Below, piece by piece: positions 10,680 to 21,434 of a stretch of DNA of 64,000 nucleotides. A model generated the notes under the pieces. It saw only the letters and a list, made by a program, of their open reading frames with translations. It was not told the DNA's origin and did not search any database. Position numbers and translations under genes: made by a program. Source of the DNA: Cenococcum geophilum 1.58 (Eukaryota; Ascomycota; Dothideomycetes; Gloniales; Gloniaceae); the NCBI GenBank assembly GCA_001692895.1, contig KV748176.1, positions 3,224,001 to 3,288,000 of the forward strand, written 5' to 3'. Each line of letters starts with the position of its first letter. Position 1 is the stretch's first letter.

Positions 10680-12098
10680 GCATAAATAGGAAGTTTAATA
10701 CTTATAAGTTTCGTGGTATAAAATAAGCAATTGTCGATCTAAGGTATGTAGGGATAAATCTGGCCTATAAAATCCAAGATCTAAGCATTTATCCTCTTCA
10801 ATAATTCCGTACCAAAATCTAAGATGGCTTAAAGTTTTACTCTAGTATTATTATCGTTATGGGAGTTAACTGGATCAAAACCTTCCGCCCCTAAGCTTAA
10901 GTTCTTAAAAATTAGGTTAAATTCCTGGGGATTCCTAGCACGTTCTGCCAAAGTGTTAAGGGCATCCTTTATAAGCAGTTCCCCTTTTAGGTATCCGGCT
11001 TATTTAACATAGACTAGGCAATTTAAAATAGGGTAATCTAAGTAGAAGTAAAGGATAATAGACTTTGCCTATATATGGACTAGCGGAAAAGAATGCATTA
11101 TAATATTGCCAATAAAGGTTTTTAATTTAAATAAGTAACAAAATTAAAGTTTATATAGGCGAAATATTCTATCTACGAAGCTTTATTTACATAGCTAGAC
11201 TAAGAATATAGGTTTCTTAGAAAACGCCACTAATAGTCACTCCGCAGAAAAGATCACGCGCGCTTTGCAACCACTATGTTATTTTATAAACAGTTTTTAA
11301 GAGAGAAACTCGAAACTTCCATAATCCGCCTAAAAGCGAAGTTACAGCCATCCTTACCGCATAGATATATAGGAGAAGCATCTATAATGCGGTATTAGTA
11401 ATAGATTTAAAGTAACTATATTCCTAGCTATAATAATAAAACAGGAATATCCAATACAAGACATTAACTGGGAAATTTATAATAAATAAATTTGGATATA
11501 TGATCTTGAAATCTATTAGCCTAGCCAAAACTAAAGAGATTGTTACACTACCTAATTCTACTTTTACGACTAGAGATATTTCTCCCACCCTATTGCTCTT
11601 ATCTCCGCACTATTATAAATTCTAAAGGCCAAGAGCGTACTCCAATTCATTAATTCTTTCCTATTTGCAGTGGTTCTCCCATTTAAGATCTTAAAGGTGA
11701 AATTTAAGCTCAGCCTCATTATCGAAGATCCGCTCCTTTACTTACCCAAGCTAATCCTTAAACTGCTTTAACTTTTTAAACCTTATCTATTTTACGTTTT
11801 CGAGCTCTTTACGGCACTTAAGCAGTGCGGTTTCTGCCTCTAAATATTAATCTTAAAGTATACTAATTGTTACTCTTGCTTTATCCAGTTTGGTTTTAAG
11901 ATTTTAAATTTAAAGTATAGAGTTCTACTCGCGAAGAAAGAATTCCTTAAGAAACTCCCAATCGGTACGGCTGTTAGACTTTTAGCAGAGAGAGTAATAG
12001 CTTACACTCTTTTACTTATTAGTAAAGCTATTAGTAAAGGAAGAATTTAGACCTACCGGAGTGTTTAAATTAGTACTAAAAGAGTCTATTTTAGGCAT
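10680..12098 (-). pseudogene. Coiled-coil protein relic, function unknown
   Basis: On the minus strand an ATG at 12098-12096 starts MPKIDSFSTNLNTPVGLNSS, then a Ser/Asn-rich N-terminus. A long charged helical segment follows (LLKCRKELENVK, FKKLKQFKD, IFDNEAELKFHL), typical of a coiled coil. Further coherent frame is seen around 10980-10690 (TLAERARNPQEFNLIFKNLS, ILDFGTELLKRINA). Stops fall mainly at Gln/Trp-type codons. No catalytic motif is recognised. The general design (Ser-rich start, then coiled coil) resembles other accessory relics in this window, but this is not evidence of homology. Confidence 0.4.
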
Positions 12099-14440
12099 TA
12101 AGCTATTATTTCTTAAGATAAGGTAAAATTCTAAGATTAGTATATAACCTCTTGTATTATAAGGCAAAGGAAAAAGCGCACCCTAAAAGACCCTAAAAAT
12201 CTAATATATTCTAAAATCTAAAAACTGTTTCTAAAGACCGTTATAGAAGATATTAGCTAAAGATAGGGCTTATATATACAGATACTAGGACTTAGCATCA
12301 CCAAGAAATCGCTTATATATATTTTAGTTAGACCTTAAGAAAACGAAATAACTAGCTAAAGGTTACATAAGGCTTATAAATGATCTGCTATTAAAGGCCA
12401 ATTAGGGGCTTTTGTAATAGCCATGCCCCGCACTTACTAAATATTAATTGATTATAAATCTCGGCGATTGTATAAATCCAAAGCTTACATAAGCCGCCCC
12501 TAGCAATTTCAGTTCTGGACCTCAGCTCCATCATTATATAATTTAGTTAGAATTTACCTAAGCTTATCGTAGTTTATAAGAATAATTTTGTAATAAAAAT
12601 GGCTTATTATCTAAGAGGTGTACCTAATTATCGAAACCTAACTCGCCGGTGTCTTATCGGGCTAAAAGTCTATACTAAGGAGCGTAATATTATATATGTT
12701 TGAGCGAAGGGCTTTTCTTACACAGGCCTTAAACTTAGGCGTCCCACAAACTGTCAGCCGTTGAATTAAAAAGTATTATCACCTTTTAAAGGAAACTTAC
12801 CAGATATCATCATATTTCCTACCTCGGTAGACTATTCTTAGTTAATAATCTATACTGTGTCTAGTAGATCTAAAAGCTTATAAAGCCTCTTTCTAAGGAT
12901 TTTATCCCCTTTACTTAGTTCTTCCGTAGACCCAGCGACTTCGTATAAAAAAAAAATAGTGAAAATCTAGCGGTGGTCCATATTATATAGAGCTAGGATA
13001 AACTCTTTTACCCATTTATATTAATCTTTATAGTTAGCAATACCCTTATTTTTCTAGTATACTACGGATTCTTACCTTTTGTTTCTAAGAACTATACTAA
13101 TAATAGCCTTTATATACAGGCAGTCCGATCATTATATACTATTAGGAGATATTAAATTAATAATAAATAGCTTGTAATTCCGATACTATTTACTATAAAC
13201 AGCACCTTATTGTATTGGCTTAGGTAGTAGTACTAAGTACCTCTATATAGTCCATCTAATATAACTAAAGTTACTTCACTATATAGCCTTAGTCTGCTAC
13301 TAAACCCTTACTTAGTTCGAATAAGGAGTACTATAGTTTGCTTAATACTAGTCTTATTATCTAAGACCCATGCTATTATATAAGGATATACTTAAATAAG
13401 GCCGAAACCATACGGAATAGTGATATAGATAAATTACCCTGGCAGTACTTTCTAGGGGCGTTTTACTATAACTCTAAGTTAAACGGCGTTTTCTAAATCC
13501 TTGCCTCCTTAGGGATAGTAAACTATAGATACTCGAAAACCTAATCCTAGATTTCGATATAATATAAATCTAGCCTAAAGTAATTTCTAAAGAACCTAAA
13601 GTAATAATGTGACTAAGAGATAAGCTATAGAATAGCTCGGCTTTAGTCTAATGTGTAACCATAATGTTCCCATTAAAGCTAATGCGAGAAGAAGGTAAGT
13701 ACGGAGGAAAATTTCGTAAGCGTAATAATAAATAATAAAAAAAGATAGAAGGCTAATAGCGGAAATAAATATAATAAGCTGTTTATAATTAAGCTTAGTA
13801 GGAATAAGGGAGTTTTAAATAAACTATAATTTCAACGTTTGCTATACGCGAATACTTTAAAGATACTATTAAAAGTGTATAAAGCACTCCTTCTAGAACA
13901 TATACTTGACCGATCTAGCGGTAAATTAAGCTATAATCACATATCGGCAGGCGTAGGACTTTATCGCTAATTAAATTAGTTCTGCCCCTAAGAAATAGCG
14001 GAACTACGTTAATAGCGAATAGATATCCTAAACGCTGCGCAAATTAGATGCCTGTGGGCAGGCCTAAAACGGAGCTAATAACATTTATAACTGCGTAAAG
14101 GAAGATGTAAAATGCAGCTAAAAGACTAATGTTTAATATGCTTTTTTGCCTAGGAACAATTAAAGTATATAGAGTCTATTTCCGGATATTTAATAAGAGT
14201 TTTTCACGAGCCTAAGAGCTAATAAGCTTGGAAATCCTCTAAATAGAGAAGATGGCAATAACTGCGCCGTACGAAACGACGTAAATAGTAGTTATATTTA
14301 TATTCTTTCCCTAAGAATTTTATAGGATAGTTAAGCATTATAAAGACGCGCTTAGTTCTTTATTAAAAGAAATAAGTTTACTAAAAAATAATAATAATAA
14401 TAATTCTTTGATTAACGTCTGATACGGATGCTATCTAGCC
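12099..14440. other. RIP-degraded AT-rich sequence, no assignable gene
   Basis: All frames are closed, TpA is very frequent, and no terminal repeats were found by eye. An A-run lies near 12948-12956, and a short ATA/ATAATAATAA simple repeat at about 14385-14403 borders the GC-richer island. Coding-like patches are too short to assign. Confidence 0.45.
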
Positions 14441-15395
14441 CTACGCAGACTACTCCGTATACAAGGGAAAAGTAATATTGACGGGAAAAAACCCTTGCTG
14501 CTAGGGGGGAGGAAAAACCCTATAAGCCACCTCAGTAGGATGAAAAACCCCGTTTGCTATATCCGCACGTAGCAGCGGCCCTACGGGCCTACAGCTACGT
14601 CCTATCCTCCTTAGATGTTCGAACTCCTTAGAAACCACTGCTTCCTTCTCTAGCTTATCCAAGCTAGGGTTCACTACGTCCCAGCTAGGCCTTGCTACTT
14701 AATTGCTGTCTTACTATTATTTCCCATATCTTGGCCATCCCCTATATGCTATCTCTTATTTAACCATTGCTATATACGCCATGCCTCCCCCCCCTAGGGC
14801 CTATCGAAGGCGTAAGGGGGATTTATCCGTTCTAATTACCATAATACTAACAGCGGGATATGTTGTATTGGGTATCTTTTGTGCCTAGGCCCCAGCTAGG
14901 CCCTTTCTAAGGGTTACTACTCCGTCAAAAGGAGATAAGGAAAACCGTGGGTCGCAATCCAGGCTGCTGGGTATTTGGTACTTGTCAACGGCGAGTAACC
15001 GCATACTCCGCGGGCGATCGCCCTAGGGGTTAGGAGGGGCCGTATATTTGCTCGTTCGTTTACTCGTTCGCAATCGCTCGTTCGTCGATATAAGAGGTCG
15101 TTAATGCTTTCTGTTGGGGGTCGGGGGATGCTATCGAATGCTGTATATCCACGTTGGATTGTACAGGTGCCTTAATAGGAGAGTAGCGTAGCTAAATTGT
15201 AGAGGGCCATAGTAGTGGTTTTCGAGATCTCACCATCTGAAAATTTTTCACCACTGCCCACAACGCTCACAACCACGACCACTAGGTCCTATCGCACGCT
15301 GTGCAACGTCTCTGCGTTGGCTCTAAGTCTGAACTTCGAAGACCTAGGTTCGTAGCCGTCACCACGTACAGGTGCAGAGTCCGTTTTCAACGGCC
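14441..15395. other. GC-richer island with little RIP
   Basis: This interval keeps CpA, TpG and runs of G and C (aggggggagga, ctcccccccc, gggggtcgggggatg), unlike the sequence on both sides. It contains a pyrimidine-rich stretch, a small (CTCGTTCG)-like tandem repeat at about 15050-15088, and 'tgttgggggtcgggggat' near 15113, which resembles a fungal LTR 5' end, although no matching end or second copy is seen. An open stretch at 14703-14888 is short and low-complexity, and I do not support it as a gene. The island is either unique sequence that escaped RIP or a late insertion. Confidence 0.5.
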
Positions 15396-16305
15396 TAAAA
15401 AATAATAAATTTTAATAAATTCTATAATAAGATATTATTTTAGCGCTCTAACGTAAGAGCGGGTACTAAAAGAAAATTAAAAAAGCTATAATTAGAGACT
15501 AAAATCCGGGCAAGAAGCTATTTTAGGCTCTAACTAATACGCTATAAAATAGTCGAACTCTAATTAGTAAACTAGCCGCTCGCTAGATATAAAACTAGTA
15601 GCTTACTTTACCTTACTCGTTTTTTAGCTAAGGGCATATTTAATTACTATTACTTAGCCATATAGGCTCTACTAGGTAGGCGCTCTTAAAAAGCCACCTA
15701 GGCCTACCTAGGCCCACCTAGTCGCGAACGGGCCACTAATATCGATATCCGCCTGGTAAATACTATCCGTTCGACGCCGCAGGTAAATTTAAGCAGATCG
15801 GTCATCTCGGTAGTTAAAAAGGAGGTTTCACCTAGCCAGGTAAAGGCGTTCGCGCTAACCGCAATTGCGCTTATAGTGGCGAGTTTTATTAGCAATTTAA
15901 GCCACCTAGGTAGGCGAATTCCACTAGTTAAGGGAGTAACCTATAATATTTTTAACCTATTCTTACCATCCTGTAATCTAATTCAACACCAACTATCTAG
16001 TGACGCTCCTTTCTTACTAAACAAACCCCTTTTACTAGGTGGAAAGCACCCCTGCCTTAACGTCTAGAAGAGGCGCTTATATCCTAAATACTAAGCCTAG
16101 GTAGAGTTAACCTAGCTAAAAAGTTATTAAATATACCCTAAGGCGCACAACTTGCATATAATATGCATACTATGCCGTTTACATTATCTCTAACAGAATT
16201 AAATATAAATATTATTAAGAATACTTTTAATTACTACAAACTATTATTTTATTAATCTTACTTTATTTATCTACCTTCAAATCCCATTAAAAGGGTATTA
16301 ATGCT
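15396..16305. other. AT-rich sequence with short cctaggtagg palindromic motifs
   Basis: Motifs of the type CCTAGGTAGGC or its complement occur near 15697-15725, 15899-15915 and 16096. They may be remains of a small inverted-repeat element. Two overlapping open stretches on opposite strands (15704-15895 minus and 15876-16067 plus) lack a recognisable family and look accidental. The last 100 bases are the upstream region of the MADS-box relic. Confidence 0.4.
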
Positions 16306-16900
16306 ATGCCTCGCCTAAGGAAACAATACCGCACGTCTTTACATAGGTCTTCAGACGCCAACAACCAAATATTCACAACCCGACGGGAAGGCATCTTTAA
16401 GAAAGCTTCTGTCCTTGCTTAGCTGGTGCCCGGAATAAGAGTTGCTATCTTTATAAAGAAAAACTAGGAAATCTTCACGTTTCAATCTAATAAGAACTTA
16501 ACTTCTTAGCCTCCCTCTATAGAAGAGATTATAAACACTATCCTTATTTACTATCTCTATACGCTTATATAGAGTAGCAAAGGGCAGGCAACCCAATTAA
16601 TAAATTTCCCTACTATTATTAAAGTACCGCTAAAGCACGCTTATAGGGGGATAAAACTCCCTTATCCAGCCGAAGCTCCCTAGAACTTCTTCTATTTCTA
16701 AGCCAGGTCTACTATAATCTAAATATTAGGGTTAAGAGCAAGCCTACTTACTTATCCTCTATCGGAAGCATTGATTTATTAAAATAGTTTTCATCGCCTT
16801 CTATTTACTATAATAGGATAGAGTTTATAGACCGCCATAGTAAAGTGTTGCCCCCTATTAGTAATTAGGTATTAAGGTCACCCAATGGCAACGATATAGG
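16306..16900 (+). pseudogene. MADS-box (SRF-type) transcription factor relic
   Basis: The ATG at 16306 starts MPRLRKQYRTSLHRSSDANN, then QIFTTRREGIFKKASVLA, and after a RIP-type stop LVPGIRVAIFIKKN and EIFTFQSNKN. This matches the SRF-type MADS-box order: 'F.KRR.GLFKKA.EL', then a central hydrophobic strand 'v.v.IF'. The basic residues of the helix (RREGIFKK) and the beta strand are visible. It would bind DNA as a dimer at CArG-like sites. The MADS domain lies at residues of about 20-75, as usual for an N-terminal MADS box. Downstream, PPSIEEIINTILIYYLYTL continues in frame, and coding-like sequence runs to about 16900. Stops are at Gln/Trp-type codons. Confidence 0.65.
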
Positions 16901-17439
16901 TAATCACAACTCTCCCGCTCCTCTAAGTAAGATTTTTTATACACCATATAAGAATCCCCATTAACGACCTTACTACTATAGTCAAAGCCTAAGCCGGAAC
17001 TCAACCAACCGTATAATTCTCCCTCCTCTTACAGCACCTATATTTGGCACTTTGCCTTTAAAGAGATTACCAGAATAATTTAAAGAATTTAGGTTATATT
17101 ATATATGACGCTTAGTGAATTATATATAAGGATAGGGATCCTTTATATTATTAGAATTGGGTACCTAGCCTTCTAAATATTTTTACTATAGCGCAAGCAA
17201 TTAAATATTTAATTCACTATTAAACTCAAATAAATAATAACCCTTATCCCCTAATTAAATCGCGAATAGTATATATAGCGCTTCTTCAATTTATAAAATA
17301 GAAGGCGCTAGCTAAAGTGACATTTCAGAAAGACGCTCTATTTCCATAGAAGGTGCCGGCTAAAGTGATATTTTAGAAAGACGCTCTATTTCTATTAAAA
17401 TAGTTATAGGTATATGCTAAAGCAAGGGCATCTCCTACT
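16901..17439. other. Degraded sequence with a short duplicated motif
   Basis: Two near-copies of a motif containing 'aggtgccggctaaagtga' and 'agaaagacgctctatttc' lie at about 17306-17345 and 17349-17390 (a direct repeat of about 42 bp). No gene is seen. Confidence 0.45.
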
Positions 17440-20400
17440 ATACACTCCCATTAAAACGGAGTTGCCTCTTTAAGAGTAATACGTCCTCTAATCTATTATA
17501 TAATCGTTTTCTCCCTAACCCAGACCTCCTAGGAAGCCTAGTATTGCTATCTATAGTAAATATACTCCTATATTGGTTTATAAAAGCCTTAATATCTTCT
17601 TTACTACCTATATAGCAAAGTCCATATCTTTTACATGCCTCTAAAAGATATTTAGGGTTATAAGACGTTATAATAGTAAGGTCAAAAGCTAGAAACTTTA
17701 CTATACTCTAGGATACCTTTTCGTAATATAGTATATGCCTAGTTAGAAATTCTCTAAAGCCTTCTAGCGCCTAAGTTGGCTCAAACACGATCTCTAATCT
17801 TTGAAAGTCACTATTCTTATTTAATTTAATTATAATAATCCGAAGGTCACTAGATATATCTACTTCAGTAATAAAGCCCAAATCCAGCTCCTTTTTATAC
17901 TCCTTAAGTTCTTTTAATTTTTAAAAACCTCGGCTAATAAGGTTATCTTTAAGTTATATATTATATTCGAGGCCTGCAATCTTTATCTTCGCCGCAGAAA
18001 ATATATGTTCTGCTTGGCCTTAATATATCGCCATGCTTTAATCGGCCCAGTTTTATAATTCACGTTGTTAACATTCGTGTTCAGTCTCTGCTATCTATTT
18101 TAACTGCTTTTATTAACACTTATACTCTTCTTCTAACAATTTAAGGACCTAAAGATGCTTAGATTGGGCTTATATTATCAGCTAACCCACCACCTCTTAA
18201 ACTGCTTTTTCCTTTTAAGACTTGGCTAACTCTAATACTTAACACAGTCTTTTATCTTCTTGCTGTTAACGCACTTACTCTACTAACTTAAAAACTTTTA
18301 TATACTTAGACCGGGCTTCTATTTTCAGCTAATCCACCACCTCTTAAACTGCTTTTTCCTTTTCAGACTTGGCTAGCTCTAATGCTTAACGCAGTCTTTC
18401 ATTTTCTTGCTATTGACGCAGTCTTTTATTTTCTAGCTATTTACGCACTTGCTCTAATAACTTAAGAGCTTTTAGATGCTTAGATTGGGCTTATATTTTC
18501 AGCTAATCTACTACCTCTTAAACTGCTTTTTCCTTCTTAGGCCTAGCTAATTGCAGTACATAACGTAAGTTATTATTTTCTTCCATAACTTATTTCGTCT
18601 CTATCTGTATTGCCTTTAAACATTAGGTTAGAATAGCAGTTTCACTCTTTAAAGCATTAAATGCTTTTATTAACCCTTCTATTTCAATTCTTGCCTTCTC
18701 TATCTTTCGTTAGAGCACTTTATAATCTCTTTTTTTCATTTATAAGCTGTTCCGCATTCCTTCTTAGGTGTCTTTCAATTTTTTTAAGCCGTTATTTAAC
18801 TCCAAGACTATAGCTATCTAGGCCTCCAGATTATGTTACAATTTCTTAATTTAGGTATCCTTCTTATCTTCTTCTCTAGAGCCCTATTAATATTTATTTT
18901 CTACTATTACGCTTTAAAGACATTCCTTCTTAGCTACGGCCGCATTAAGTGTCGACTACTATTACACCAACTGGGATTCCAGCCTCTTTTTGGAATTCTT
19001 AAATGACATACTTTAAGCTATTATCTCTTCTAGCTTATTACTAACTAGAGAGTACTCTTTCTTAAGATCTTCAATTTGGGATTTTGCCCTCGCCAATTAA
19101 TTCTCTATTATTATAGAAGTGGAAGCTATTAACTTCCTAGCAGTTTTTAAACTTATTTCACTATCTTCTAACTCTTTAATACGTGAATTTAATTGGCTTA
19201 TTTTAATTTGCAGTTCTTTAACTAAGTAGTAATAGGTATAGTCGTGCGCATTAGTAGGACTCTACATTAGTATAGTATTTTGGATTAATAGCGACCGAGT
19301 TTCTAAGGTAAAATATGCATCCTTCTCTTAATTAGTTAAGTTTATATATAAAAAAGGGGGCTGGGTATACCTTAAATGACTTAAATCCGAAAAAGGTTAT
19401 AAAGAAGTCACGTTTTATAAAAAAGGGTATAATATTGGCACCAGGATAAACCTTACTCCCATAAATGTATGGGATAAAAAGGCAATTATTATCCTTCCTA
19501 TAATTATCGTTAAAGGGCCTTCTATACCTTCTATTAGCGGGGAGGGATTTAGAACTAGTAAAGTATAGTAATTAAATGCAGTTATCCTGGGCTTCCGACT
19601 GCTTAAGAACTAAGGCAATAGCTATAACTTTTCGCTCATTCGTGGACTTTAATTAAGGGTTAGCTTTTTGCAATAGCTAAATAGCAAGTTCTCTTTTAGG
19701 ATCTTGCGACTTAAGCGCGAGAGCTATAGGAGTCCAAAAGCCTAAAGTAATAGCCAGATAGCTGAGGTTTTAATATAGAGCCGGACTTGGCTCCCTAACG
19801 GTAGGCTTTTCTTTTCTAATTTCTTTTCAGGGAGTAAATTAAGTCATATATCGGAAATTACGAAGGCAAAACGTCTATAACTATGCATAGTAAAGCCATC
19901 GGTCTTCTATAAATCCACGCTTTAAGCAACACTACTAGCTCATCTCTAAGAACGGTATAGTTAAGTTTTTAGGACAATAATAGCAACCTTTAAGGCTCTT
20001 ATAAATTGTTCCTTTTATTTTATTACCAATTAAATGCTTTAGTATAATGCAACAAGGTTTTAGGTATTTAAGGTTCTCAAAAAAGGTTCTTAATAAGGGA
20101 ATTAAACAATCTACTAAAGAAATGTTCTATAGAATAAGGTCTCTTATTAACTAGTCTAAAATAGTTAGGAAAATCTTCTTAAACTCCATTAGCGCGGTAA
20201 CACGATCTATATTGGCTTTTAAGACAGCTAGCGCAAACAGTTCCAGATTCTAAACGGTCTCTACATCCACTACTAATGGGGGTAAATCTATACCATTGCA
20301 GCTAATAATCTTCTTCCAATTTATAGAGATAGGGCGAAGTCCCTTAAGCAGTTCCTAGTTTATTTAGCTAGCTCTCTCTATAAGCAAGTAGAGAACGGCA

Positions 20401-21169
20401 TACCTCATCACACTTAAGCGTTAAGAATCTATATAACGCTCCGATCTAAATTGGTTCCCATAGGCCTGGCATTTCTACTAGGGCATTAAATGCTCTCGCA
20501 AAGTAAGAATTCTTAAAAAGTTGTCTTAGATCATTCGGCTTTAACCCATCTAATAGAGCCCACCATCTATTCTCTAATTTCGTATCATTCTTAAGATAAT
20601 AGTATCGTATTTTGCGAAACACTTTCCCGTCTAACGGTTTCTATTTATTTAAGTATTCTTTAATTATCCTCATAAGGACCGTTTATAGAAGATCTGCAAT
20701 AGATTCTTAGCTAAAGTAGTAAGACACTTAAGTAAACGGGCTCACCTTTGGAGAAAAGCCTCACTATCCACCACTGGTCATTATCGTCTAAAAATTCTTT
20801 AGCAGCTTTAATACGATATAAGCCTCTAAGGCAGTCCACGCTCCTTAGGTTAACAAACGGTATTAAGTTACCCTCCTAAAGTTAATAAAAGCGTTATTTA
20901 TTAAGGCCTAAAAAGGCTAGTAACGAGATAAGGGTCGCATTGTCTATAACAGCATTAATAAATTTTTCTTTCTCTAGCCTTTTATAACCTACTCTTTTAA
21001 ATACATTTCTAAGGCGGCGGACGTTCTTTTTGGATAGTAACCGATGTTTTTTACGTATAAGAGGATGGTCGAAATTAAGTGCGCCAAGTTTTATTTTCGC
21101 TATGCCTAGGTAGTTCCGTGCCCTAAGTATAGCTAGCTTAGAGTTGTCTATGGTTATAGGAAGAGCCAT
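17440..21169 (-). pseudogene. DUF3723-type protein relic with coiled-coil C-terminus
   Basis: The N-terminus is open for 91 codons (21169-20894): MALPITIDNSKLAILRARNY, then LGIAKIKLGALNFDHPLIRK and RLLSKKNVRRLRNVFKRVG. Further down the same strand come IPFVNLRSVDCLRG and DDNDQWWIVRLFSKGEPVYL. This succession matches what I know of the fungal DUF3723 family (Pfam PF12520, function unknown, enriched in accessory and Starship regions). The DUF part takes about 550 codons (to about 19500). Beyond it, 19270-17440 codes for a long coiled coil containing a repeated segment and ending near LLLKRQLRF. Whether the coiled coil is the C-terminus of one protein or a second gene cannot be settled. Stops are RIP-type. 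The start faces the PLP gene at 21435. Confidence 0.7.
18175..18545 (-). repeat. Internal coiled-coil-coding repeat of the DUF3723 relic
   Basis: Three copies of a segment encoding K/S-EKEKAV.EVVD.LKI.A-like heptads begin near 18181, 18328 and 18502 (spacing 147 and 174 bp). They share 'cacctcttaaactgcttttt' on the plus strand. The unequal spacing comes from an extra run of Q/R/E-rich heptads. This is an expansion of the coiled coil. Confidence 0.65.
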
Positions 21170-21434
21170 TACTTGTATACCGAGAGCCCAGCACTCCTAC
21201 TAATGTGGAAGACTTAAAGCTCTTTTATAAGAAACATTAGTTAGTACCGAATATTAAAACTAAAAATTTAATTTAGTATTTTAATTGTACTATCTTATAA
21301 ACTATAAAGCTGTATTAGGTGGTACGAAGCGGAATTAAATTTTTAGGAAACTGTAAATATTTAAATATATATATATAAGCAAATTTTTAGAAGATTCCCT
21401 AAGCTCCACTCCTCCGCCTTATCCGCTCTTATTA
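21170..21434. promoter_or_regulatory. Shared intergenic region of two divergent relic genes
   Basis: 265 bp separate the DUF3723-type start (21169, minus) and the patatin-like start (21435, plus). A single short interval must have held both promoters. It is now AT-rich with a 'tatatatatata' run near 21367. No specific operator is seen. Confidence 0.5.

Noticed and set aside
15347-15357. GGTTCGTAGCC, similar to a tRNA B box
   Set aside because: No A box, no cloverleaf and no acceptor stem around it. Not a tRNA, and SINE status is unsupported.
15113-15390. Possible solo LTR starting TGTTGGGGG
   Set aside because: No matching CA end, target duplication or second copy is visible in the window.
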